A DNA stretch of 64,000 nt from positions 263,285-327,284 of the forward strand of contig NZ_JAEDAJ010000003.1 in NCBI RefSeq assembly GCF_016623465.1. Direction: 5' to 3'. This stretch comes from Brachybacterium halotolerans. GTDB taxonomy: Bacteria > Actinomycetota > Actinomycetes > Actinomycetales > Dermabacteraceae. The notes under the pieces are model-generated. The model ran no database searches. It was not told the origin of the DNA and worked only from the letters and a program-made list of their open reading frames with translations. Positions 33,595-42,079 of the stretch are shown here, piece by piece. Every line of letters begins with the position of its first letter. Within the stretch, counting starts at the first letter, position 1. A program made the translations under genes and the position numbers.

Positions 33595-34827
33595 GTGCAC
33601 ACGATCGACATCACCGAGCCGCTCGTCCACGGCCACGCGGACCTCGAGCGGACCGCCCAGGGAGTGCGCATCCATCGCCTGCCCTCCTGGCTGCGGCGGC
33701 TCTGGCCCGAGCCCAGACTGATGGCCATGGAGCAGCAGGCCGCGGGCGTGCGTCTCGTGCTGGACACCGACGCCCGCGCTCTCGAGCTCACGATGAGCAG
33801 CGCCCGCGCGGCGTTCCCCACGGCCCAGCGCCCGCGCGGCGTGCTCGACGTCGTCATCGACGGCGAGACGGTCGCCCATGACGTCCTCACCGGCGGCGCG
33901 CTGATCATCAATGACCCCTTCACAGGGGAGACGTCGTCCAGCCCCGGCCCGGCGCACACCTCTCGCATCGAGCTCCCGACGGGCACGCACCGCGTGGAGC
34001 TGTGGCTGCCCTACAGCGAGGACGTCCTGCTGGAGTCCCTGCGCGCGGAGGTCGACTCCCCCGCCACGGACAGCTCGTCCACGGGCGCCCTCGACGCGGG
34101 CGCTTCCGACGTGGGCACCGGTCGGCCGCTCGTGCGTCCCGTCGCACCCTCGGGGACGCGCTGGGTGCACCACGGCAGCTCGATCAGCCACGGCTCGAAC
34201 GCCGCTACCCCGCTGGGGACCTGGCCGGTGCTCGCCGCGCGCGCCGCAGGTGCGGACCTGCGGAACCTCGGCTTCGGCGGGAGCGCGATGATCGATGCCC
34301 CCGTCGCGCAGGTCATCCGGGATGCTCCGGCCGACATCATCAGCCTCAAGCTGGGCATCAACGTGGTCGGCGGGGACATCATGCGTCGCCGGGCGCTCGT
34401 CCCCACCGTGCACGGATTCCTCGACACGATCCGGCAGGGCCATCCGAACACCCCGATCGTGCTGATCTCACCGCTGCACTGCGGACTCTTCGAGGGGGTC
34501 ACCGGCCCCAGCGCCGTGGATCCGCAGGCCCTCGCGCGCGGGGAGATCCGCTTCATGGCCACCGGCGATCCGGCCGGCACCTCCCCCGGACGGCTCGATC
34601 TGCCCGCCGTCCGCGAGGCGCTCGCGGAGGTCTGCGCCGCGCGCGAGGATCCGCGGCTGCACCACATCGACGGCCTCGATCTCTACGGCGCCCAGGACGA
34701 GGCGGAGCTGCCGCTGCCCGATGCGCTCCACCCCGGCCCCGAGGCGCATACCCGCATCGCGGAGCGGTTCGTCGAGCGCGTCTTCGCCGATGGCGGAGTG
34801 TTCGCCCACCACGGGACACCGGCGTGA
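33595..34827 (+). CDS. SGNH/GDSL-type hydrolase
   Basis: This 410-residue protein has an N-terminal beta-sandwich-like region (about 1-175) and a C-terminal SGNH hydrolase domain. The catalytic blocks are visible: HHGSSISHG (nucleophile Ser), LGFGGSAM (Gly), LKLGINVVGG (Asn) and DALHP (Asp-His). No signal peptide is seen, so it is cytoplasmic. Likely an esterase acting on sugar or acyl esters. GTG 33595 has a weak CAGGCT box 6 bases upstream. The stop overlaps the next gene's GTG (GTGA), so the two are coupled. Confidence 0.85.
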   Translation: MHTIDITEPLVHGHADLERTAQGVRIHRLPSWLRRLWPEPRLMAMEQQAAGVRLVLDTDARALELTMSSARAAFPTAQRPRGVLDVVIDGETVAHDVLTGGALIINDPFTGETSSSPGPAHTSRIELPTGTHRVELWLPYSEDVLLESLRAEVDSPATDSSSTGALDAGASDVGTGRPLVRPVAPSGTRWVHHGSSISHGSNAATPLGTWPVLAARAAGADLRNLGFGGSAMIDAPVAQVIRDAPADIISLKLGINVVGGDIMRRRALVPTVHGFLDTIRQGHPNTPIVLISPLHCGLFEGVTGPSAVDPQALARGEIRFMATGDPAGTSPGRLDLPAVREALAEVCAAREDPRLHHIDGLDLYGAQDEAELPLPDALHPGPEAHTRIAERFVERVFADGGVFAHHGTPA

Positions 34828-35822
34828 ACGGCGGCCCGACGGAGATCCGCGTGCGCCCCGCGACGGCCGAGGACGTCGCCGCCTTCTCAGACGCCCTCCC
34901 CGATCTGATCCAGGACCGCTGGCGACCGGGCGGCAACCGGCGCTCCTTCGTCGCGGTCGCGCCCACCGGCGCAGGCGAACGCATCGTCGGCCACTGCCGC
35001 GCCGTCGACAACACGGTGCACCCGGATTCACGCGTCATGCTGCTCGAGGTCGCACCCGACCTGCGAGGACAGGGCGTGGACGACGCGCTGCTGCGGGCGC
35101 AGGTCGACGCCTCGACGGCGCCTCCCCGCATGAAGATCTATGAGCACCAGATCGACGACCAGCAGCTCGCGGCCCGCTTCGGCGGGATCGCCGTGCAGGT
35201 CACGCCACCGTGGCGCTACGTCGTCGGTCCCGAGATGCGGGCCTGGGCGGCGCAGCACGGTCCGGTCGGCTCTGCGGAGATCGGCCCCGCGCTCGCCGAG
35301 GAGCCGGGCGACCTCCTCGCGCTCGAGGTCGACCACTACATCGACCAGCACGCGTCCTGGTCCCCGACCGCGCCGCGCGAGTCCCTGCTCGCCGAGCTCG
35401 GCGAGGACCACGATCCCCGGCCCCCGTCCACCTGGGACCGCGGCCGCAGCCGAGCGCTGCGACGGGACGGCCGGCTCCTCGCCGCCGTCCTCGTGTGGCC
35501 GGCCGACGACGAGGGCGGAGCGCCCGAGGTCTCGCTCCTCTCGCGCCCCTACGTCGGCCCGAGCTCGCGCGCCGACAAGGAGGCGTGCCTGGCCGCGCTC
35601 ATCGAGGCGAGCGCCGACGGCGACGAGCTGCTCATCGACTCCCATCTCACGATGCGCGAGGAGTGGGCGATGATGCGCGAGGTGCCGGGGCTGGCACCCT
35701 CGGATGGCAGGGACTGGATGGCGATCACCGCGATCCCCGTGCCCGGCGGCCCCGAGCCCGCCCCCGTCCCGCGCGAGCTCATTCCCGCGGAGACGCCCTG
35801 GGTGCACACACTGCTGCCCTGA
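34824..35822 (+). CDS. GNAT-family acetyltransferase
   Basis: This 332-residue protein is a tandem GNAT-like protein. The N-terminal domain has EIRVRPATAEDVAAFSDAL and MLLEVAPDLRGQGVDDALL, the acetyl-CoA binding region. The C-terminal half repeats the fold weakly (HLTMREEWAMMREVPGL). GTG at 34824 overlaps the SGNH stop. Coupling to an esterase suggests acetyl transfer to and hydrolysis from a shared small molecule, but that is inference. Confidence 0.78.
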   Translation: MNGGPTEIRVRPATAEDVAAFSDALPDLIQDRWRPGGNRRSFVAVAPTGAGERIVGHCRAVDNTVHPDSRVMLLEVAPDLRGQGVDDALLRAQVDASTAPPRMKIYEHQIDDQQLAARFGGIAVQVTPPWRYVVGPEMRAWAAQHGPVGSAEIGPALAEEPGDLLALEVDHYIDQHASWSPTAPRESLLAELGEDHDPRPPSTWDRGRSRALRRDGRLLAAVLVWPADDEGGAPEVSLLSRPYVGPSSRADKEACLAALIEASADGDELLIDSHLTMREEWAMMREVPGLAPSDGRDWMAITAIPVPGGPEPAPVPRELIPAETPWVHTLLP

Positions 35823-35893
35823 GCGCTTCGTGCGAAGAGGCCTCCCCCGCCGGACCCCACGGGACAGTTCCGTCCGACGACCGTCCCCCGCGG

Positions 35894-36541
35894 TCAGCGG
35901 GCGATCGGCGAGCGCTCGAGCACGTTCGCAAGCGTCCGCACGAACAGCAGGACGAACAGCCCGAAGTAGCCGACCTGCGGCACGATCATCGCGAGCACCA
36001 GCGCGACCGCGTACAGGATGCCCATCGACAGGTCGACGAGCATCCCGCGGCGCATCGATTCCGGCTCCACCTCGTGCAGCTCGGGATGTCGGCGCAGGTA
36101 GCGGCGGGTGACGATCATGCACAGGCACGTCGCGATCATCGAGCCGATGTACAGGGCCTCGACGACCCTTCCCGTCTCCAGCTGCCCGGTCATCGCGGTG
36201 GAGACCGGGATCCACACGATCGTGAGCATCCACAGCACGGTGATCCAGAGCAGAGTGTTGGAGACGGCCTCGACGTCCGCGAACAGCTGATGGTGGCGGA
36301 TCCAGAACAGCGCGATGATGAAGAAGCTGAGCACGAAGCTGATGATCTGCGACCAGTGCTCACCCAGCCACTCGCTCGCGCTGAGCTCCTTCCCGGCGGC
36401 CTCCGCGACCGATTCCATGAGCGGCAGGATCAGCAGGGTCATCGCGATCGCGACCACCGCGTCGACGTAGGCCTTCGTCCGTTCCGCGGAGAACTGGCCA
36501 CGGGTGCGGGACTCCTCGCGCTCCACCGCTCCGTCGCTCAT
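35894..36541 (-). CDS. TMEM175-like potassium channel protein (DUF1211)
   Basis: This 215-residue protein has about six hydrophobic helices. The first helix reads RTKAYVDAVVAIAMTLLILPL, which matches the conserved RxxxFSDxxxAIAxT motif of TMEM175, with Tyr-Val-Asp in place of Phe-Ser-Asp. A second hallmark is FFIIALFWIRHHQLF. The family conducts K+ in bacteria and lysosomes. It is coupled to the upstream LacI gene by ATGA, an unusual partnership. Confidence 0.82.
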   Translation of the reverse strand: MSDGAVEREESRTRGQFSAERTKAYVDAVVAIAMTLLILPLMESVAEAAGKELSASEWLGEHWSQIISFVLSFFIIALFWIRHHQLFADVEAVSNTLLWITVLWMLTIVWIPVSTAMTGQLETGRVVEALYIGSMIATCLCMIVTRRYLRRHPELHEVEPESMRRGMLVDLSMGILYAVALVLAMIVPQVGYFGLFVLLFVRTLANVLERSPIAR

Positions 36542-37620
36542 CGCTTCTCGCGTCCGCCCGCTCCATCGCGCCCGCCGGCTCCGTCACGCCCGACCGCGGC
36601 GGCCTCGCGCCCGCCCGTGCTGCCGCGCACCACGAGGCGCACCGGCAGCGCGCCCTCGACGGGGCCCTTCACGCTGGAGGGCTGGCGGATGCGGCGCACG
36701 ATGCGGTCCACGGCCACCCGCCCCTGCTCGCGCTTGGGCGCGGCCACGGTGGTCAGGCCCGATCCGACGAGCCGCGCGAGCGGGATGTCGTCGTGCCCGA
36801 TGACCTGCAGCTCCTGGGGGACCCGGATGCCGCTGCGCAGCGCCGCGACCAGCAGACCCAGCGCCTGCAGATCGTTGTAGCAGATCACGGCATCGGGCAG
36901 GGGGTCGCCCGCGCCGCGGGTGGACTCGATGAGCTCGGCGAAGGCGTCCTCCCCGCCGCGGGAGGTGGGCGGGAACGGGCCGATGCGATGCACCCGGATC
37001 CCGTGGCTCGCGCCCGTGGTGCGGGCCGAGCGCCAGCGCTCCCCGTCGGACCAGGAGTTCGCGGGCCCGGCCACGTAGGTCACGGTGCGCACCCGGTGGG
37101 AGTCCAGGTGGGTCATCGCCTGGTTCATGCCGTGCTCGTAGTCCGGGGTGATCGAGTCCAGGCCCGCCACGTGACGGTTCAGCACCACGATCGGCACCCT
37201 CTTCGCCAGCTGCAGCAGCGTCGCGTCCGAGAGCCTTGTGCCTGTGAGCACGATGCCGTCGACGACCTCGAGGGAGCGTTCGAGGGAGATGCGCTCGCGC
37301 TCCTCGTCCTCGCCGGAGTCCAGCAGGATCGGCAGGTACTCCGCCGAGTGCGCCGCCTCCTGCATGCCCGAGAGGACCTCGGCGAAGTACGGGTTCGAGA
37401 GGTCGGGCGCGGCGACGCCCAGGCGACCCTGCCTGCCCTGGCGCTCCTGCTGATCGGGGGCGTCCGTGCGGTAGCCGAGGCGCCGCGCGGCATCCATGAC
37501 CTTCGCGTGGGTGGCGGCGCTGACCCGGCCGGGCCGCGAGAAGGCGCGCGAGACCGTGCTCGGGGCACAGCCCACCTCACGGGCCACGTCATAGATGGTG
37601 ACGTGCTCCTTCTGCGTCAT
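36538..37620 (-). CDS. LacI-family regulator
   Basis: This 360-residue repressor begins with the LacI helix-turn-helix (VTIYDVAREVGCAPSTVSRA) and hinge, followed by a periplasmic-binding-like sensor domain (LGVAAPDLSNPYFAEVLSGM, VIGHDDIPLARL). The tail is Arg/Gly-rich. It presumably senses a sugar. ATG 37620 was chosen because the motif starts there; the upstream frame is arginine/proline-rich. The coupled downstream gene encodes a TMEM175-like channel. Confidence 0.9.
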   Translation of the reverse strand: MTQKEHVTIYDVAREVGCAPSTVSRAFSRPGRVSAATHAKVMDAARRLGYRTDAPDQQERQGRQGRLGVAAPDLSNPYFAEVLSGMQEAAHSAEYLPILLDSGEDEERERISLERSLEVVDGIVLTGTRLSDATLLQLAKRVPIVVLNRHVAGLDSITPDYEHGMNQAMTHLDSHRVRTVTYVAGPANSWSDGERWRSARTTGASHGIRVHRIGPFPPTSRGGEDAFAELIESTRGAGDPLPDAVICYNDLQALGLLVAALRSGIRVPQELQVIGHDDIPLARLVGSGLTTVAAPKREQGRVAVDRIVRRIRQPSSVKGPVEGALPVRLVVRGSTGGREAAAVGRDGAGGRDGAGGREKR

Positions 37621-37752
37621 CGTGCGCCTCCCAGGGGACTCCGTCGGCCGACCAGCGGCAGGCCTCAAGGGTAGCCCGGGAGACGGGCCCAACGGACGAC
37701 GGGGCACGGGGCTCGCGCCGGATCTCGAGGCGGCGAGGCCCGACCTAGAAAC

Positions 37753-37796
37753 GGAGACGGTCCGACGTCGAGGCGGAGACGGTCCGGTGCCGAGGC
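37753..37796. repeat. Two 22-bp imperfect tandem repeats
   Basis: Two 22-base units beginning GGAGACGGTCCG (37753-37774 and 37775-37796) differ at three positions. They lie in the gap between the LacI gene and the NTF2-like gene. Confidence 0.7.
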
Positions 37797-37809
37797 ATCG
37801 GCCGAGCTC

Positions 37810-38166
37810 TCACCCCGCCGCGAGCATCCCCCGGGGGTCGAAGGTGACCCGGATGGCGCGGATGCGACCGCCCTCGACGTGGCACCAGTTGACCACCGGC
37901 GTCGGCTCCGAGCCGCCCACACCGAGCGAGAACCAGGTCATCACGTCCTCCTCGTCGGCCAGTCGCCGCTCCACCTCGAGATGCGTGGTGGCCCGGGCGA
38001 GGCCGACGAGCCCCTCGAGGCAGTCCTCCCGGCCGCGGAGCGAGGCGAGCGGACCGTCGAAGGCGACGTCATCGGCGAGGTGCGCGGCGAGGTCCGCGAA
38101 GTCGCGGAGGCGCCAGCAGTCGAAGTACGTCCCGGCGAGGTCGCGGGGACTGGGAATGTCGGTCAT
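37810..38166 (-). CDS. NTF2-like/SnoaL-type protein
   Basis: This 118-residue cone-shaped-fold protein fits the SnoaL/NTF2-like superfamily: YFDCWRLRDFADLAAHLADDVAFDGPLASLRGREDCLEGL and VNWCHVEGGRIRAIRVTFDP. It may be a small isomerase or a ligand-binding protein. Its ribosome binding site AGGAGGAG lies within one arm of an inverted repeat in the leader. It is divergent from the WYL regulator, a common regulator/target arrangement. Confidence 0.78.
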   Translation of the reverse strand: MTDIPSPRDLAGTYFDCWRLRDFADLAAHLADDVAFDGPLASLRGREDCLEGLVGLARATTHLEVERRLADEEDVMTWFSLGVGGSEPTPVVNWCHVEGGRIRAIRVTFDPRGMLAAG

Positions 38167-38171
38167 GGCTC

Positions 38172-38211
38172 CTCCTGGAGTGCATCGTCATCTGCAGGGA
38201 GACTCCAGGAG
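38172..38211 (-). promoter_or_regulatory. Leader hairpin that can hide the ribosome binding site
   Basis: CTCCTGGAGT and ACTCCAGGAG are perfect 10-base inverted arms (38172-38181 and 38202-38211) with 20 bases between. In the minus-strand mRNA, the arm nearest the start carries the AGGAG part of the Shine-Dalgarno of the NTF2-like gene. It could also be a DNA operator for the divergent WYL regulator. Confidence 0.6.
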
Positions 38212-38282
38212 ACAGGGCACGAACGACAGCTGTGTGTCGGTGTTTCCGACCGGATTCGTCCTGCGCGATTACCGTGGGGCCC

Positions 38283-38984
38283 GTGAAGCGCAGCGACCGC
38301 CACCGAGCCCTCGTGGACCTGCTGCGCGCCCGGGTCGAGCAGCCGATCTCCGTGCCGCGCCTCGCCGACCGCTTCGAGGTCTCCACCCGCACGATCGAGC
38401 GCGACATCCGTGCGCTGCAGGAGGCGGGCATCCCGATCTACGGGGTCCCGGGGCGCACGGGAGGCTTCGCGATCGGCCGGGACTTCTCCCTGCCGCCCCT
38501 GGCGATCACGCCGGCGGAGGCCCTCTCCGTGCTCGCCGGCCTCGGCGTCATGGACGGCTCCCCACTCGCCCGGGACGCCGGCCGGGTGCGGGACAAGGTG
38601 CTCGCCGCGATGAGTCCGCAGCAGCGTGCGCAGGGGCGCGCGTTCGCCGCGCGCGTGGCGCTCATGGCTCCCGACGGGCCGACGGAGGACGAGGTCGCCC
38701 GCGTCGTCCGCGAGGTGCTCGTCGACCCGCGGGTGGTCGAGCTCGCCTACCGCGACCCTCGCACGGGCGCGTGCACCGAGCGCTCGGTCGAGCCGCTGGG
38801 GATGATCCTGGTGCGCGGCAACTGGATCCTCGTCGGCTGGTGCCGGCTGCGGGACGGCGTGCGAGGGTTCCGCACCGACGGAATCACCGCGATCCGGCAG
38901 ACGTCCGAGCGTCCGCCCGTGCGCGACCCCGACCCCCTCGCGAGCGACCTCTCCCGCTGGGACTTCCTGGCCGCCGCGCCGTAG
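38283..38984 (+). CDS. YafY-type WYL-domain regulator
   Basis: This 233-residue protein has an N-terminal winged helix-turn-helix (ISVPRLADRFEVSTRTIERD, about residues 19-38), then ALQEAGIPIYGVPGRTGGFAI, and a C-terminal WYL-like ligand domain (GMILVRGNWILVGWCRLRDGVRGFRTDGI). Such regulators respond to DNA damage, nucleic acid or small ligands. GTG at 38283 has TACCGT 7 bases upstream and no Shine-Dalgarno, so it may be leaderless. The NTF2-like gene is its likely target. Confidence 0.88.
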   Translation: MKRSDRHRALVDLLRARVEQPISVPRLADRFEVSTRTIERDIRALQEAGIPIYGVPGRTGGFAIGRDFSLPPLAITPAEALSVLAGLGVMDGSPLARDAGRVRDKVLAAMSPQQRAQGRAFAARVALMAPDGPTEDEVARVVREVLVDPRVVELAYRDPRTGACTERSVEPLGMILVRGNWILVGWCRLRDGVRGFRTDGITAIRQTSERPPVRDPDPLASDLSRWDFLAAAP

Positions 38985-39017
38985 GGGCACGGCGGGAGAG
39001 CCGGGCCCGGACCGTCC

Positions 39018-40487
39018 TCAGGCCCCGGCCCCGGTTCCCGCGCCCTCGGCCTCGCGGCGCTCGTGGAGCTCCTCGACCATGGTGCGGAAGGTCTTCTCGT
39101 CGATCGGGTAGAACCGCATGACGACCGCGGCGAGGATGCCCATGAGGATCGGCAGACCGCCCATGACCAGCGACAGGCCCAGGCGCACGTGGTCCGAGGA
39201 GTTCGTGGCGGTGGCGACGGCGTCGGACCCGGACATGAAGCCGAACAGGGCGATGAAGCTCAGGGCGAGGTAGCGGCCCACGGCCTGGCTCATCTTGCGC
39301 GCGAAGGAGAACAGCGAGTAGGTCGCGCCCTCGGCGCGGTCGTCGTTCTTCCACTCGCCGTACTCGACGGTGTCGCCCTCGAGGGCCCACATCAGGGTGT
39401 TGTTCAGACCGACGCCCAGGTTGATGAGGAAGTAGCCCAGGAGCGCGAAGGCGAACACGTGGCCCAGCAGCAGCATGATGATGCCGCCGACCACGAAGGC
39501 CGCGCAGCCCACCAGGTAGCCGCGGCGCTTGCCGATGCTGCCGATGATCTTCGGGGCGAACGGCGCGACCACGAGGTTCGCGACGACGCCCGCGAGGGTC
39601 AGCCAGATGAACAGGGTCGCGTCGCCCAGCACGAAGGTGGTGAAGAAGGCGGCGACCGCCTGCATCCCGTACATCCCGCCCAGGAAGATCACGCTCGAGG
39701 CGCACAGGAACGCGAGCGGACGGTTGGTGCGGATCACCCGCAGGGACTGGCGCACGCTGAGCTTGGGGGTCTCGCGGAACACGCGCTCGCGCACCCCGAA
39801 GAAGGTGATCATGAACAGCGCCATGCCGAGGACCAGGAAGCCCAGGGCGCTCACGGTGATGGAGTGCTGGAGGGCGTCGGCGTCGCCCTGGTGCTGGTTG
39901 ATCTGCGGGGAGATCACGAGCACGAGCAGCAGGGTGATGATCTGGCCGCCGTAGGTGCGGGCGGCGCCGAGCTTGCCGCGGTCCTCGGCGACCTGTGTGA
40001 TCGCAGGGGCGAGCGAGCCGTAGGGGATGTTCACCATCGAGTAGACGAAGCCCCACACCGCGTAGATGACGGCGGCGACCACGGCGGTCAGGCCCTGGCT
40101 GCCCATGTGGGGGATCGTGAACAGCAGCACCGTCATGATCATCAGCGGCAGGCTGCCGAACAGGATGAACGGGCGGAACTTGCCCCAGCGGGTCATCGTG
40201 GAGTCGACGATGCGCCCGGCGATGACGTCGGCGAAGGCGTCCCAGATCAGCACGACCAGGGAGATCGTCGCGACGACGCCGGCGGGCAGGCCCAGCACGG
40301 TGATGAAGTACAGGGGCAGGAAGTTGCCGGCGAAGGCGAAGGCCGTGTTGCAGCCGGCGTCGCCCGCGCCGTACGCGAAGACCTTGCGGAACGGCAGCCG
40401 CTCCATGGCGGCGCGCGGATCGGGCCGGGCGGCGCGCAGCGCCTCGGGCGACGGGTCGCCGGGACCGGCGGGCTGTGGCTGTGTCAT
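39018..40487 (-). CDS. GPH-family sugar:cation symporter
   Basis: This 489-residue permease of the glycoside-pentoside-hexuronide branch (MelB-like) of the MFS has about 12 helices, with VLIWDAFADVIAGRIVDSTMTRWGKFRP as the N-terminal signature, and GSLAPAITQVAEDRGKLGAARTYGG. It imports a sugar or glycoside with H+ or Na+. ATG 40487 has GGAGATGAC upstream. No glycosidase is next to it. LarA, the FGGY kinase or the LacI regulator might belong to the same sugar/hydroxyacid use, without direct evidence. Confidence 0.9.
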   Translation of the reverse strand: MTQPQPAGPGDPSPEALRAARPDPRAAMERLPFRKVFAYGAGDAGCNTAFAFAGNFLPLYFITVLGLPAGVVATISLVVLIWDAFADVIAGRIVDSTMTRWGKFRPFILFGSLPLMIMTVLLFTIPHMGSQGLTAVVAAVIYAVWGFVYSMVNIPYGSLAPAITQVAEDRGKLGAARTYGGQIITLLLVLVISPQINQHQGDADALQHSITVSALGFLVLGMALFMITFFGVRERVFRETPKLSVRQSLRVIRTNRPLAFLCASSVIFLGGMYGMQAVAAFFTTFVLGDATLFIWLTLAGVVANLVVAPFAPKIIGSIGKRRGYLVGCAAFVVGGIIMLLLGHVFAFALLGYFLINLGVGLNNTLMWALEGDTVEYGEWKNDDRAEGATYSLFSFARKMSQAVGRYLALSFIALFGFMSGSDAVATATNSSDHVRLGLSLVMGGLPILMGILAAVVMRFYPIDEKTFRTMVEELHERREAEGAGTGAGA

Positions 40488-40861
40488 GTCATCTCCTTCG
40501 ATGCGGTTCCGCTCGTGCTGCGGTGCGCGGGGTGGCGGCGTCGGACACCGCGGGGTCCTGCTCCACGAAATGCTGTCCTCGGGAGCACGTCGATGGCTCA
40601 CCGTCCGGAACCCGCCCGTCGGCGCAGGACCACGCCAGAGTGTGTGCTCCACTCCACGCCCGGGCCCCATGCTGTGCCATGAGTTGCCACGTCGCCGGGT
40701 CGCGGCGCTGGTCAGAGCGGCGGCGGAGGAATCACTCGACCGGCCGGTAACGAGACTCGGCTCACAGGGGAGGGGACGTGGGCGACCTGCTTCGCGCAGG
40801 CACTGAGGAGGCCGACGAGGAGGGCGACACGGCCGACGGCAGTGAGGAGGCCGACGGCAGC

Positions 40862-40963
40862 GGTGCGACCGGCGGGCCCGGTGCGACGGCGGGCACGGTG
40901 CGACGGCGAGCCCGAGCGACGGCGGGTACGGTGCGACGGCGGGCCCGTGCGACCGTGCGACGG
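40862..40963. repeat. Degenerate 17-bp tandem repeats
   Basis: Units resembling GGTGCGACGGCGGGCAC recur about five times with 16-18 base spacing and several substitutions, then break up into GTGCGACC and GTGCGACGG. Confidence 0.6.
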
Positions 40964-40993
40964 TCGGCGTTGCAGGGGGCTGTGTCGTGCGAG

Positions 40994-41045
40994 GGCGTAT
41001 AGCGGACCTCTCTGCCATATATGGCAGAGATGTCCCGTATACGCC
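40994..41045. repeat. Dispersed palindromic repeat, copy 2
   Basis: The left 23-base arm is identical to copy 1 at 19328-19350. The centre is ATATAT and the right arm differs from perfect symmetry at three bases. TGTCGT (40983-40988) and ACGACA (41051-41056) are exactly symmetric about the same centre, so the dyad extends over about 74 bases. Confidence 0.88.
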
Positions 41046-41149
41046 GGTGGACGACAGCTCAGCGGGGCGGCCGACCGACGACCATCTGCCGGCGAAGGAC
41101 CATCTGCCGGCGAGGGACTCTCGACACCGTCGGCGAGGCGGCGACGTGC

Positions 41150-42079
41150 TCAGTCGCGGGGATCGGGATCGGCGCCCGGTTCGGGCGCCCAGCGCGCGAT
41201 CTGGGCGGCGAGGTGCCCGGCCCCGTAGCCGTTGTCGATGTTGACCACACCGATGCCCGGGGCGCAGCCGGAGAGCATCGTGAGGGCCGCCGTGACGCCG
41301 CCCGCCGCCACGCCGTAGCCCACGGAGGTGGGCAGTGCGACCACGGGGGCGGCGATCTGGCCTGCGACGACGGTGGGGAGCGCCCCGTCCATGCCTGCGG
41401 CGACGACGACGCACGCCGCCTCGCGCAGCTCGGGGAGGCGGGCCTGCAGACGGTGGAGGCCGGCGATGCCGATGTCGGCGATGAGTCGGGCGGGTCGCCC
41501 CAGGTGCTGCGCGGTGAGCAGCGCCTCCCGGGCGACGGGCAGGTCGCTCGTGCCGGCGCAGGCGACGATCACCAGGCCCCCGCTCGGGGCGGGCGGCCGG
41601 GGAGGCCACGCGAGCAGGCGCGCCTCGGGGTCGTGGTGGGCGTCGGGCAGAGCCGCGAGGACGGCTCGAGCCCGGTCCTCGTCGGCCCGCGTGAAGAGGA
41701 TCGGGCCCATCGATCCGGTGCGCCCTTCGGTCGCGGCTCCCCCATCGGGCGCTGCTCCCTCATCGGGCGCTGCTCCCCCATCGGGCGTCTCTCGTCCATC
41801 GGGCGTCTCTCGTCCATCGGGCGCCGTTCCCCCGTCAGACCCCGACCCCTCGTCGCGCTCGGCGATGAGCCGCGCGTACTCGCGGGCGATGGCGCCGACC
41901 TGGGCCACGGACTTGCCGTCGCACAGCACTGCCTCGGGCGCCCCGCGCCGCCGGGCGCGGTCGAGGTCCAGCGTGACCAGGCCATCGATGACGCCGTCCG
42001 AGGAGCCGCCGACGGCGTCGCGGAGATCGTCGGCCCCGGACCCCGCCGCAGGTCCCAGCCCGTCCCCGGACCCGCTCAT
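41150..42079 (-). CDS. larB: LarB, nickel-pincer nucleotide synthesis carboxylase/hydrolase
   Basis: This 309-residue protein matches LarB, an AIR-carboxylase (PurE)-like enzyme. LarB carboxylates the pyridinium ring of nicotinic acid adenine dinucleotide and hydrolyses the phosphoanhydride. Conserved stretches include DLDRARRRGAPEAVLCDGKS, IVACAGTSDLPVAREALLTA and VALPTSVGYGVAAGGVTAAL. An unusual insert at about residues 84-118 repeats a PDGRET/PDGGAA hexapeptide, encoded by 18-bp repeats. Its ATG overlaps the larE stop (ATGA). Confidence 0.95.
   Translation of the reverse strand: MSGSGDGLGPAAGSGADDLRDAVGGSSDGVIDGLVTLDLDRARRRGAPEAVLCDGKSVAQVGAIAREYARLIAERDEGSGSDGGTAPDGRETPDGRETPDGGAAPDEGAAPDGGAATEGRTGSMGPILFTRADEDRARAVLAALPDAHHDPEARLLAWPPRPPAPSGGLVIVACAGTSDLPVAREALLTAQHLGRPARLIADIGIAGLHRLQARLPELREAACVVVAAGMDGALPTVVAGQIAAPVVALPTSVGYGVAAGGVTAALTMLSGCAPGIGVVNIDNGYGAGHLAAQIARWAPEPGADPDPRD

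Larger units (their letters stand above)
40488..41149. other. Long non-coding gap with repeats
   Basis: No convincing gene lies in these 662 bases. They hold about five imperfect units of a 17-base GGTGCGACGGCGGGC-like repeat (40862-40963), the second copy of the dispersed palindrome, and an 18-base tandem pair (41081-41098 and 41099-41116). The left part should contain the promoter of the GPH transporter; I could not identify it. Confidence 0.6.
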
